In this document: in pieces, positions 1 through 6,332 of the stretch | How the letters are laid out: each line of letters starts with the position of its first letter | Position numbering within the stretch: position 1 is the first letter of the stretch | Assembly: GCA_039029455.1 (NCBI GenBank) | Contig: JBCCGE010000138.1 | Span: 1-6,746, forward strand | Length of the DNA: 6,746 nucleotides | Direction of reading: 5' to 3' | From: JBCCGE01 sp039029455 | GTDB lineage: Bacteria; Pseudomonadota; Gammaproteobacteria; Arenicellales; Poriferihabitantaceae | Made by a program: the position numbers and the translations under genes | Notes under the pieces: generated by a model | What the model was told of the DNA's origin: nothing | Database searches by the model: none | The model's input: only the letters and a program-made list of their open reading frames with translations

Positions 1-376
1 ATCAAAGTTCGTCGGATCCCTTGAAATAGCGTGCAAGCTGCATATCGACGGCAATTTCGAGGGCGAAATTGTTTCTGAAAACATCGTTGAGATTGGCACC
101 AGCGGTGAAGTCAAATCAAAAATAATGGCGAAAAAACTTGTTGTCAGTGGCAAGTTTGTCGGTGATGCAGAATGCGAATCCATCGAATTGACATCCGGTG
201 GCGAGGCCGAAGGCAAGCTGACATCTGCGAGCCTCACTATAGATAGTGAGAGTTCGTTCCAGGGCGAAAGCATCCGCAAGCGTCCCGAAGACATCAAGAA
301 AGCCGATTCGAAGGTTGTTGGTATTGCGTCAGAAAAAAATCCGTTTTCAGAAACTAAGGTCGAGAAAAAGTCCTGA
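1..376 (+). CDS. Bactofilin (polymer-forming cytoskeletal protein), 3' part
   Basis: Partial gene: the reading frame is open from base 2 to the TGA at 374-376, giving 124 visible residues, and the 5' end lies off the window. An ATG at 125 is an internal Met, because bactofilin-like sequence continues upstream of it. The visible part reads as short beta-helix repeats, with hydrophobic residues alternating around Gly turns: GSLEIACKLHIDGNFEGEI, then KKLVVSGKFVGDAE, then a last repeat ending FQGESI near residue 92. A polar, Lys/Glu/Ser-rich tail of about 30 residues follows. Bactofilins self-assemble into membrane-associated filaments without nucleotide and act in cell shape, polarity or wall synthesis. 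The gene converges on ccmI and is not part of the ccm transcription unit. Databases often label this family CcmA (curved cell morphology), which is unrelated to the heme-export ATPase CcmA. Confidence 0.88.
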   Translation, partial: SKFVGSLEIACKLHIDGNFEGEIVSENIVEIGTSGEVKSKIMAKKLVVSGKFVGDAECESIELTSGGEAEGKLTSASLTIDSESSFQGESIRKRPEDIKKADSKVVGIASEKNPFSETKVEKKS

Positions 377-382
377 CTTTAG

Positions 383-420
383 TGTCGAATCTGTAGCGGT
401 AAAGAGGGGCCGGTTCGACG
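383..420. terminator. Inverted repeat between convergent genes, possible weak terminator
   Basis: GTCGAA at 384-389 is matched exactly by TTCGAC at 414-419, and G-T pairs could extend the stem by one on each side. The loop is about 24 nt, within which CGG (397-399) could pair with CCG (410-412). It lies between the stops of the bactofilin gene (376) and ccmI (422), where a bidirectional terminator would be expected. No T-run follows on either strand, so it does not look like a standard intrinsic terminator. Confidence 0.25.
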
Positions 421-421
421 A

Positions 422-1648
422 TTAGTCCTTCGGTCTGGCCTTCAGTTCCAGTTCAACAACGCTGCTATCGGCTGTTGAAAATAAAACAGTCTGCGTGATG
501 AGATCACTTGCGGTTACCGCAACGGTGCCATCTGCAGATGTTCTGGCAGAAACCGATATTTCCTGCATCCGTGACAGTGTCCTGCTCGGAATCATCGCAT
601 GTGAATCGTTGAGGTTGACTGTGACTGGCAGGTCCCCTGCGGTCAACCGCGCTACTGCTACCGGTGCAGGGATCCCGTCGGTACCTCGTGCGACAACAAA
701 TACTGCAGTATCGGGTGGTAGTGAGATGCCCTCATCCACAGTCAATCTGACCTCAATGCCGGTTGTGAACCCAGCGACACCGGCCTGATCTTCCTCTGAT
801 GGTTGTGTTGATACTGGTTGTTCGCGCAATATCGCTGCAATCATCTGATCTACGCGTTGAACGGAGGTAATATCATCCGCAACAAGATCCTTTAGTGTCT
901 CAAGCCGGACCAGCGCACGATCTCGGTCTCCAGCGGTAAAATCGCCGATAGCACTCATCCACAGGGCGTTCGGGTTTTTTGGATCGACGTCCAGCGCCTC
1001 TGCGACAAGCGCTCGTGCTTGATCGGTATACTGATTTCCATTTTCGAGGATGAGTGCATCTGCAAAGCCAGTCAAAATTTCGGGGACACCCGGTCGCAGT
1101 CTGTTTAGATTCGCATAGGCGTTTATCGCCTTACCGTACTGACGAATCGACATATATGTCCGCGCTGCCAGCGTCCATCCTTCTATATCGTCAGGCCTTT
1201 TATCCAGTACCTGTTCGAGTCGAACCAGGAGCAGCGAGAGTGTTTCCTGATCACCGGGGTCAAGTTCAAGATCAGCAAGTGTGGATTCGATAGAAATCGG
1301 CGGGCTTGAGAAAAGCCCCGCCTGCTTTCCAAGATAGTAGTAACCCGCAAAACCGCCGACCGGAATTAGCAGGCAAATGACAATTGAGATCGGAATCCCG
1401 ATAGGTCTTGTAGACTGAATATCCATGTCCTGCTTATTCAGATCATCCAGCAACTCGGCTTCGATTGCACTTTTGTCATCCTGGTATGACAGACTTTCAG
1501 GATCAAGTTCGGCCAGACGCCGGCGGCCGACACGGATATTGTCTTCACGACCGTGGTCCTCGCCCACTCGACGGTTTCCGCGAATTCCAGGCCATAACAC
1601 GACCGCAGGAATCGCAAGTAAAACTGCAATAGAGATGTAAAGCCACAT
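422..1648 (-). CDS. ccmI: CcmI (CycH-like), apocytochrome c chaperone of the heme ligation complex
   Basis: This 408-residue inner-membrane protein binds apocytochrome c and presents it to the CcmF-CcmH heme lyase. Two membrane segments are visible, at about residues 3-20 and 84-106, with a cytoplasmic loop between them. That loop carries the family's RRRLAELD and EAELLDDL stretches. A periplasmic TPR region follows at about 136-275, including DDIEGWTLAARTYM and YGKAINAYANL. The C-terminal beta-rich domain (about 297-405) has the CcmI pattern: TAVFVVARG, PAPVAVARL, then DLPVTVNLND. The length is normal for a stand-alone CcmI. In E. coli this region is fused to the C-terminus of CcmH. The ATG lies two bases after the ccmH stop and has only a weak GAGA ribosome site, so translation is probably coupled to ccmH. 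It is the last gene of the operon. Confidence 0.93.
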   Translation of the reverse strand: MWLYISIAVLLAIPAVVLWPGIRGNRRVGEDHGREDNIRVGRRRLAELDPESLSYQDDKSAIEAELLDDLNKQDMDIQSTRPIGIPISIVICLLIPVGGFAGYYYLGKQAGLFSSPPISIESTLADLELDPGDQETLSLLLVRLEQVLDKRPDDIEGWTLAARTYMSIRQYGKAINAYANLNRLRPGVPEILTGFADALILENGNQYTDQARALVAEALDVDPKNPNALWMSAIGDFTAGDRDRALVRLETLKDLVADDITSVQRVDQMIAAILREQPVSTQPSEEDQAGVAGFTTGIEVRLTVDEGISLPPDTAVFVVARGTDGIPAPVAVARLTAGDLPVTVNLNDSHAMIPSRTLSRMQEISVSARTSADGTVAVTASDLITQTVLFSTADSSVVELELKARPKD

Positions 1649-1650
1649 CT

Positions 1651-2223
1651 CTATTTTCTCGCGTCTGGCAAATCTTTCTGCAACAGCGAAGCCGCGGTGT
1701 CCAGTTCATCTGAAGAATACGAGGTTGGCACATTTTTCGAATCAAATTGGGACTGCTGACTTCGACGAAATCGTCGAAACAGATAGAGCGCCATGAAACA
1801 AAAAAGCGCAAACGGCGCGAACCAGAGCACAAGCGTTGAGGCTTTCAAAGGAGGGCGGTAGAGTACGAAATCACCGTATCGTGCGACCATAAATTCAGCG
1901 ATCTCATCACGGGTCTTGCCCTGTAGTATCAGATCCCTTGTACGCTGCCTCAGATCGCGGGCAAGGTCGGCATTTGAATCAGCGAGGTTCTGATTCTGAC
2001 AAACCAGACAGCGCAGCTCTGCGATCATGTCCTGGTAGAGACGTCTTTGAGAATCCGTTTCAAATTCCACGATTTCTACTCTCGCATCTGCTGTTGTTAC
2101 AGCCAAAAACATTGCACAGATTACTGCCAGAGCTGACCACCATGCGCCTGATGCGACAATGTGCAGAGATGATGCGTACACGGCTCGAGTGGATGCTGTT
2201 CTGAGTCCGGGCGATTGTTTCAT
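1651..2223 (-). CDS. ccmH: CcmH thiol-reductase subunit of cytochrome c heme lyase
   Basis: CcmH is a membrane-anchored periplasmic thiol oxidoreductase. It acts with CcmG to reduce the CXXCH cysteines of apocytochrome c and works in complex with CcmF and CcmI. The family signature is clear: LRCLVCQNQNLADSNA then LARDLR, with the active-site cysteines at 72 and 75. A single membrane anchor follows at about 131-149 (TLVLWFAPFALFCFMALYLF), then a short polar tail. This is the short CcmH form, without the CcmI-like extension found in E. coli. The ATG overlaps the ccmG stop by one base (TGATG), and an AGGA lies 12 nt upstream. The N-terminus before the mature domain is about 47 residues, long for a CcmH signal peptide. 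The hydrophobic core is at about 28-45, and a GTG at codon 15 is a possible later start. Confidence 0.94.
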   Translation of the reverse strand: MKQSPGLRTASTRAVYASSLHIVASGAWWSALAVICAMFLAVTTADARVEIVEFETDSQRRLYQDMIAELRCLVCQNQNLADSNADLARDLRQRTRDLILQGKTRDEIAEFMVARYGDFVLYRPPLKASTLVLWFAPFALFCFMALYLFRRFRRSQQSQFDSKNVPTSYSSDELDTAASLLQKDLPDARK

Positions 2224-2756
2224 CAGGTTTTACTATCCTGCAGCATACTTCGAATTCGGGGCAACAGGATCTGTTCCATATCCTGTGCCGATACCGGGCC
2301 GATATGTTTGTATCGAATCATTCCATGATGATCGATCAGAAATGTCTCGGGGACACCGTAGACACCATATTCAATGCCAATGTTGCCTGTATCGTCTACG
2401 GCGATAAGATCATACGGGTTGCCCAGATTCTGCAACCACTCTGCAGCTTCCACTGGCTTGTCCTTGTAGTTTAGTCCAAGTATTGTGATCTCGGATCGTT
2501 TTGCCAGATCATTGAACAGGGGATGCTCCTGACGACACGCTACACACCATGACGCCCACACGTTCAAAACCCAGGGTTTTCCAATGAGGTCAGTTGAAGT
2601 GATCTGATTGTCCGTCAACAGTCGCTTTGTTGAAAACTCCGGCGCGGGTTTATCAACCAGTACCGAAGGTATTTCACGTGGTTTCAGGTCGAGACCAAGC
2701 CACAGAAACCCGCTTACAATCACAAAGGCAATCAGTGGATACCAGAATCGATACAA
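2223..2756 (-). CDS. ccmG: CcmG (DsbE) thioredoxin-like thiol:disulfide interchange protein
   Basis: This 177-residue membrane-tethered periplasmic thioredoxin passes electrons, received from CcdA/DsbD-type transporters, to CcmH and apocytochrome c. The N-terminal anchor spans about residues 5-22. The thioredoxin fold follows, with the redox site WCVAC (Cys71, Cys74) leading into RQEHP. The acidic residue after the CXXC (Glu77) and the cis-Pro loop GVYGVPETF (Pro136) are typical of CcmG and ResA proteins. The length is normal. The start is TTG: there is no ATG nearby, an in-frame TGA sits at 2769-2771, and a GGAG lies 7 nt ahead of the TTG. The gene starts 17 bases after ccmF ends (16 nt between them). 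Its stop overlaps the ccmH start by one base. Confidence 0.94.
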   Translation of the reverse strand: MYRFWYPLIAFVIVSGFLWLGLDLKPREIPSVLVDKPAPEFSTKRLLTDNQITSTDLIGKPWVLNVWASWCVACRQEHPLFNDLAKRSEITILGLNYKDKPVEAAEWLQNLGNPYDLIAVDDTGNIGIEYGVYGVPETFLIDHHGMIRYKHIGPVSAQDMEQILLPRIRSMLQDSKT

Positions 2757-2763
2757 GTGACCA

Positions 2764-2767
2764 CTCC
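2764..2767 (-). promoter_or_regulatory. Ribosome binding site that sets the TTG start of ccmG
   Basis: On the minus strand the sequence reads GGAG, then TGGTCAC, then TTG, an ideal 7-nt spacing. An in-frame stop (TGA, 2771-2769) lies just upstream, and no ATG is available near the N-terminus. The TTG is therefore the best-supported start for ccmG. Confidence 0.75.
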
Positions 2768-2772
2768 GTCAG

Positions 2773-4755
2773 TTAAGTCTCTGCAACAGCTGAGTCCATC
2801 ACCGGCATGTGTGACCTTGCTTTCTGGCGTCGATAACGTTTGTCCGCCGCAGCGATAAAGCCGCCAAACGCCATTAAAAAGCATCCCATCCAAATCCACC
2901 GAATGACGGGTTTATAGTAAATACGCACTGCCCAGGTGTCAGAAGCGTCTATGGGTTCCCCGAGTGCGACGTAAAGGTCGCGCAAGAAGCCTGAATCAAT
3001 TGACGCCTCCGTCATCGGGTTCTTTTGCACCAGATAAACGCGCTTCTCCGGATTCAGCAGGTTTATTTCCTGACCGTTACGAAAGACCTGAATATCTCCC
3101 ATTGTCGACTGGTAGTTCGGTCCCATAACAGCGCGGGTCCCCTGAAAAACGAATTCGTAACCCGCTACCCCATATGCATCCGCAGGAGACATTCGAATGT
3201 CTTTTTCAACACTGTAGACAGTGGTGAGGGTGACGCCAATTGAAAACATTGCCATTCCAAAATGTGCAATGACCATACCGTAGAATGCTCTGGGTGTTTT
3301 GCGCAGACCGCTGATACGTTGTCCGGCACGAGTGCGTTCTGTGATCGCAACCAGATTAACCATTGCGATCCAGATACCCACACTGACCCCAAAGGCCGCC
3401 ATAACAGAATAGTGGGAAAACAACAGGGGGGTCAGCAGTCCACCGACGACACTCACGCCCATCGAAACCCAGACGCTGCGACCTATCCGAGATATCTGAT
3501 CGCGCTTCCACCGCACGATTGCACCGATACCTACGAGCAGTGCCAGCGGCGTCCCGAGCAGTGCAAACAAGGTATCGAAATACGGCGGCCCAACGGACAG
3601 TTTGCCCCATCCCAAAGCATCATGAATTAGCGGATAGAGCGTTCCGAGCAGGACGCAAAAACAGAGGATGCAAAGCAGCACGTTGTTGAGCAACAGTGTC
3701 ATTTCCCGTGACACCGATTCAAACTGGATTCGTGAAACCAGAGTTGGGGCACGCCAGGCATAAAGCACCAGTGAGCAGCCCACCACGATAATCAAAAAAA
3801 CCAGAATAAACAGTCCGCGTTCAGGATCGGTAGCAAACGCATGAACCGAGGTCAGCACGCCTGAGCGGACAAGAAACGTGCCCAGCAGAGAAAGTGAGAA
3901 CGCCATAACGGCAAGCAGAACGGTCCAGGCTTTGAAAACCCCGCGTTTCTCTGTTGCCGCCAGACTGTGAATCAGTGCAGTACCGACCAGCCAGGGCATG
4001 AATGATGCGTTTTCAACCGGGTCCCAGAACCACCATCCGCCCCATCCAAGTTCGTAATAGGCCCACCAGGAGCCGAGGGCGATTCCAATCGTCAAAAAGC
4101 CCCAGGCGATGTTGGTCCAGGGGCGCGACCATCGAGCCCAGGCCGCATCAAGTCTGCCGCTGATGAGTGCTGCCACTGCGAAAGCGAAGGCTACTGAAAA
4201 ACCAACATAACCCATATAGAGCATTGGCGGATGGATGGCGAGCCCGATGTCCTGCAGTAAAGGGTTCAAATCCCGTCCCTCTACCGCAGGCTCTGGCAAC
4301 AACGCAAAAGGGTTGGATGTGAGCAACGTAAACAACAGAAAACCAATGTTTACCATCGCCATGACCGAAAGCACCCGGGCGACAACAATCTCGGGCATAT
4401 TGCCAGAAAACAGAGCCACTGCCGCTGTCCATCCGGTCAGCATCAGTATCCACAAAAGGATAGAGCCCTCATGTCCACCCCAGACGCCGGATACTTTATA
4501 AATCAGAGGCAGATAACTATTCGAGTGATTTGCGACATAAGCGATAGAAAAGTCGTCCTGTAAAAACGCCTGAGTCAGGCAGATATAGGACACAACCACC
4601 AGCATAAACTGCACAATTGCCGCGGGTTTAGCAAAACCGACCCAACCAAAAAGTTGCGGACTGCGTGTGAGCGAGCCAAGCAGCGGTAGGGTCGCCAGCA
4701 GCACCGCCACAACAAGTGATGTCGTCAGTGATAGCAGACCAAGATGTGCGGTCAT
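2773..4755 (-). CDS. ccmF: CcmF, heme-handling core of cytochrome c synthetase
   Basis: CcmF is a polytopic inner-membrane protein of 660 residues, close to the E. coli length. It takes heme from holo-CcmE and, with CcmH and CcmI, ligates it to apocytochrome c. The periplasmic WWD domain is at about 238-256 (WGGWWFWDPVENASFMPWL). The four conserved histidines known in CcmF are present: His175 (AIHPPMLYMG) and His498 (VIAHFGMA), expected to hold the b-type heme, and His263 (LIHSLAATEK) and His305 (SVHAFATDP), expected beside the WWD domain. Many membrane segments occupy most of the first 515 residues. A periplasmic domain (about 515-615) and a last membrane helix (about 617-635) follow. The ATG lies 26 nt after ccmE ends. 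No strong ribosome site is visible; the start region reads ATGAGATG, with only the second ATG in frame. Confidence 0.97.
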   Translation of the reverse strand: MTAHLGLLSLTTSLVVAVLLATLPLLGSLTRSPQLFGWVGFAKPAAIVQFMLVVVSYICLTQAFLQDDFSIAYVANHSNSYLPLIYKVSGVWGGHEGSILLWILMLTGWTAAVALFSGNMPEIVVARVLSVMAMVNIGFLLFTLLTSNPFALLPEPAVEGRDLNPLLQDIGLAIHPPMLYMGYVGFSVAFAFAVAALISGRLDAAWARWSRPWTNIAWGFLTIGIALGSWWAYYELGWGGWWFWDPVENASFMPWLVGTALIHSLAATEKRGVFKAWTVLLAVMAFSLSLLGTFLVRSGVLTSVHAFATDPERGLFILVFLIIVVGCSLVLYAWRAPTLVSRIQFESVSREMTLLLNNVLLCILCFCVLLGTLYPLIHDALGWGKLSVGPPYFDTLFALLGTPLALLVGIGAIVRWKRDQISRIGRSVWVSMGVSVVGGLLTPLLFSHYSVMAAFGVSVGIWIAMVNLVAITERTRAGQRISGLRKTPRAFYGMVIAHFGMAMFSIGVTLTTVYSVEKDIRMSPADAYGVAGYEFVFQGTRAVMGPNYQSTMGDIQVFRNGQEINLLNPEKRVYLVQKNPMTEASIDSGFLRDLYVALGEPIDASDTWAVRIYYKPVIRWIWMGCFLMAFGGFIAAADKRYRRQKARSHMPVMDSAVAET

Positions 4756-4781
4756 CTCATCAGTAACCTATGAATTCCAAA

Positions 4782-5231
4782 TCAACTGGACGGTGAGCCG
4801 TAGTGACTGGCATTGGCATTTTTAAGCGCTTCGCTGACTTCTGGCGGCATATACGTTTCGTCGTGCTTGGCCAGGACTTCATGAGCGACGAACTGACCAT
4901 TTTCGAGTTTACCCGTTGCAACGATACCCTGACCTTCCCGAAAAAGGTCCGGGAGTATGCCAATAAAGCGGACAGTTACATTTTCCGCTGTGTCTGAAAG
5001 ATCAAACTCGACACCCAGTCCCGAAGAGTCGCGTACAACACTGCCATCAACCACCATACCGCCTATCCGGAAGGTTGCGCCGGGTGGAACTTCACCTCGC
5101 ACGATTTGGGACGGGCTGAAAAAAAGATTGATGTTTTGCTGTAAGGACACCAGAGCAATACCCACAGCCAGACTGACGCCTGTCACCAGCAACCCAATGA
5201 GAATCAACCTCTGTTTTCGACGGGGAGTCAT
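4782..5231 (-). CDS. ccmE: CcmE periplasmic heme chaperone
   Basis: CcmE binds heme covalently through a histidine after CcmABCD loads it, then delivers it to CcmF. From the ATG at 5231 the protein has 149 residues, near the usual 150-160. It has a basic N-terminus (TPRRKQR), one membrane anchor at about 9-29, an OB-fold beta domain (for example RIGGMVVDGSV, VRFIGILPDLFREGQG, VATGKL), and then the heme site LAKHDETYMPPEV with His123 and Tyr127. These correspond to His130 and Tyr134 of E. coli CcmE. The frame is open upstream to 5465, but those 78 residues would overlap ccmD and ccmC and do not look like CcmE, so the internal ATG is chosen. The gene starts 17 nt after ccmD ends. I see no convincing ribosome site. 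Confidence 0.96.
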   Translation of the reverse strand: MTPRRKQRLILIGLLVTGVSLAVGIALVSLQQNINLFFSPSQIVRGEVPPGATFRIGGMVVDGSVVRDSSGLGVEFDLSDTAENVTVRFIGILPDLFREGQGIVATGKLENGQFVAHEVLAKHDETYMPPEVSEALKNANASHYGSPSS

Positions 5232-5248
5232 TGATGGCAAAGCCCGAA

Positions 5249-5434
5249 TTATTCTTTGGACGCGCGCACACGGACTTTGTTCCTGGGAGTTCTGGTTCTG
5301 GTAGCAGCAATTTGTTTTGCGCTGTGAAGAGACCGTCGTGAAAACAGGTACATACCAACCATGCATACAGCTACAACCAGATAAGATCCCCAGACGAAAA
5401 ACGCATATCCGCCCATGTTCAAAAATTCCATCAT
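5249..5434 (-). CDS. ccmD: CcmD small membrane protein for holo-CcmE release
   Basis: This is a 61-residue single-span protein of the CcmABCD complex. It is needed for CcmC to interact with CcmE and for release of heme-loaded CcmE. The N-terminus has the CcmD pattern FLNMGGYAFFVWGSY, followed by one membrane helix (about 11-31). A basic cytoplasmic tail follows, rich in Arg and Lys (SRRSLHSAK, RTRTPRNKVRVR). The length matches the family. The first of two adjacent ATG codons overlaps the ccmC stop as ATGA; the second (5431) gives a one-base overlap. A GAGG sits 7 nt before the first ATG, which favours it. Position between ccmC and ccmE supports the assignment of this weakly conserved protein. 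Confidence 0.9.
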   Translation of the reverse strand: MMEFLNMGGYAFFVWGSYLVVAVCMVGMYLFSRRSLHSAKQIAATRTRTPRNKVRVRASKE

Positions 5435-6216
5435 GTTTCAGCCTCTTGGCCAAAGCGGTTGGCAACCCACCGGGTACGATATTCAGTGGTCAGAATCTCT
5501 GTTCTCAGGCGAATCATAATCACCGTCACGAAGTAAAGATTGTAGGCCACGAACATAATCAGTAGTGGGATGAGCATTCTGATATCTATCGATGGCCGCC
5601 CCAGTTTGGTGACAGTGGATCCCTGATGCAGCGTATTCCACCACTCGACGGAGTAGTGAATTATAGGAAGATTGATCACGCCCACAATGGCGAGAACCGC
5701 AGCTGCCCTTGTACCACTTTTCCGGTCTTCAAAAGCGTGCACCAGGGCGATGTAGCCAAGATAGAGAAACAGTAATACGAGGAAAGACGTCAGACGGGCA
5801 TCCCAAACCCAATAAGTACCCCAAGTCGGTTTACCCCACAGCGATCCGGAAACCAATGCGCAGATGGTAAACATTGCCCCAACCGGTGCACAGGCACGGG
5901 CAACGGCATCTCCCACCTTCATATGCCAGACCAATCCACAAAGCGCTGCCAAAGCCATCACAAAATACGCCGACATCGACATCCACGCCGAAGGTACGTG
6001 GATAAAAATGATGCGATAGTTATCGCCCATCTGATAGTCCGGTGGTGCCACCACGAGCCCAAGATACAGGCCGGTCAAAAACAGGATGGCCATCAAGATG
6101 GCTAATCTGGGCGCCCATTTCTCAGAAAAACCGTAGACATACTCCGGCGACCCGAAACGATGGAACCATCGCCAGGGATTCGGTGAACTGTTCTCGACAG
6201 GGGATTTTCGACTCAT
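5431..6216 (-). CDS. ccmC: CcmC heme transfer protein (heme to CcmE)
   Basis: CcmC is an inner-membrane protein that binds heme at its periplasmic WWD domain and attaches it to CcmE. It has 261 residues and about six membrane helices (near 36-57, 79-98, 106-125, 143-161, 171-187 and 213-236). The WWD motif is at 127-141 (WGKPTWGTYWVWDAR). The two heme-ligand histidines are His73 (IHVPSAW) and His197 (EWWNTLHQGS), offset by 13 from His60 and His184 of E. coli CcmC. The N-terminus is about 13 residues longer than in E. coli. The ATG at 6216 has no visible Shine-Dalgarno sequence, but no better ATG lies near. The stop overlaps the ccmD start (ATGA). It follows ccmB across a 116-nt spacer, the largest in this operon. 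Confidence 0.97.
   Translation of the reverse strand: MSRKSPVENSSPNPWRWFHRFGSPEYVYGFSEKWAPRLAILMAILFLTGLYLGLVVAPPDYQMGDNYRIIFIHVPSAWMSMSAYFVMALAALCGLVWHMKVGDAVARACAPVGAMFTICALVSGSLWGKPTWGTYWVWDARLTSFLVLLFLYLGYIALVHAFEDRKSGTRAAAVLAIVGVINLPIIHYSVEWWNTLHQGSTVTKLGRPSIDIRMLIPLLIMFVAYNLYFVTVIMIRLRTEILTTEYRTRWVANRFGQEAET
5442..5445 (-). promoter_or_regulatory. Ribosome binding site for ccmD
   Basis: On the minus strand GAGG is followed by CTGAAAC and then ATGATG. The spacing is 7 nt to the first ATG and 10 nt to the second, so the first (5434) is preferred. The site lies inside the end of ccmC, so both translational coupling and independent initiation are possible. Confidence 0.6.
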
Positions 6217-6332
6217 TCGAAGCGCAAAAAAGTGTGTGATTGCAACGGCTTGTAGCGCCTTGGGGATTTTACTCCAATCGCCTCAGTCGGAGCAGGTAGC
6301 ACGTGTGAGATTAAATTCACCATTGTTTTGGC
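6217..6332. other. 116-nt spacer between ccmB and ccmC
   Basis: This is the only substantial gap among tightly packed ccm genes. I see no coding sequence, no strong sigma-70 promoter and no Shine-Dalgarno before ccmC. A small hairpin is possible at 6260-6277. The bases just ahead of ccmC on the minus strand include a run of six T residues (CACACTTTTTTGCGC). The function is unknown. Confidence 0.6.
6260..6277. other. Small hairpin in the ccmB-ccmC spacer
   Basis: On the plus strand TTGGGG, loop ATTTTA, CTCCAA forms a 6-bp stem with one G-U pair. In the minus-strand transcript the same pairing has one A-C mismatch. It is too weak to call a terminator or a processing site; it is recorded because the spacer holds little else. 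Confidence 0.2.

Noticed and set aside
125..376. Complete small gene starting at the ATG at 125
   Set aside because: Bactofilin repeat sequence continues in frame upstream to the window edge, so this Met is internal.
3262..3630. 122-codon open frame on the plus strand inside ccmF
   Set aside because: It lies wholly antisense to well-conserved ccmF, has low-complexity polar content with no recognisable domain, and is best explained as a shadow of the ccmF codon pattern.
4148..4453. 101-codon open frame on the minus strand in another frame of ccmF
   Set aside because: It is out of frame with ccmF, which is uninterrupted here and carries conserved residues such as His175; there is no sign of a frameshift.
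4957..5304. 115-codon open frame on the plus strand across ccmE and ccmD
   Set aside because: It is antisense to two recognised genes, crosses their boundary and resembles no protein family.
5232..5465. Upstream extension of the ccmE frame to an ATG at 5465
   Set aside because: The extra 78 residues overlap all of ccmD and the end of ccmC, and are Cys-rich and unlike CcmE. The ATG at 5231 gives the normal length with the basic residues and membrane anchor in place.
6250..6300. Possible sigma-70 promoter in the ccmB-ccmC spacer (TTGGAG, 17 nt, TACAAG on the minus strand)
   Set aside because: Only about 3 of 6 and 4 of 6 bases match the consensus elements, which is within chance for a spacer of this length.
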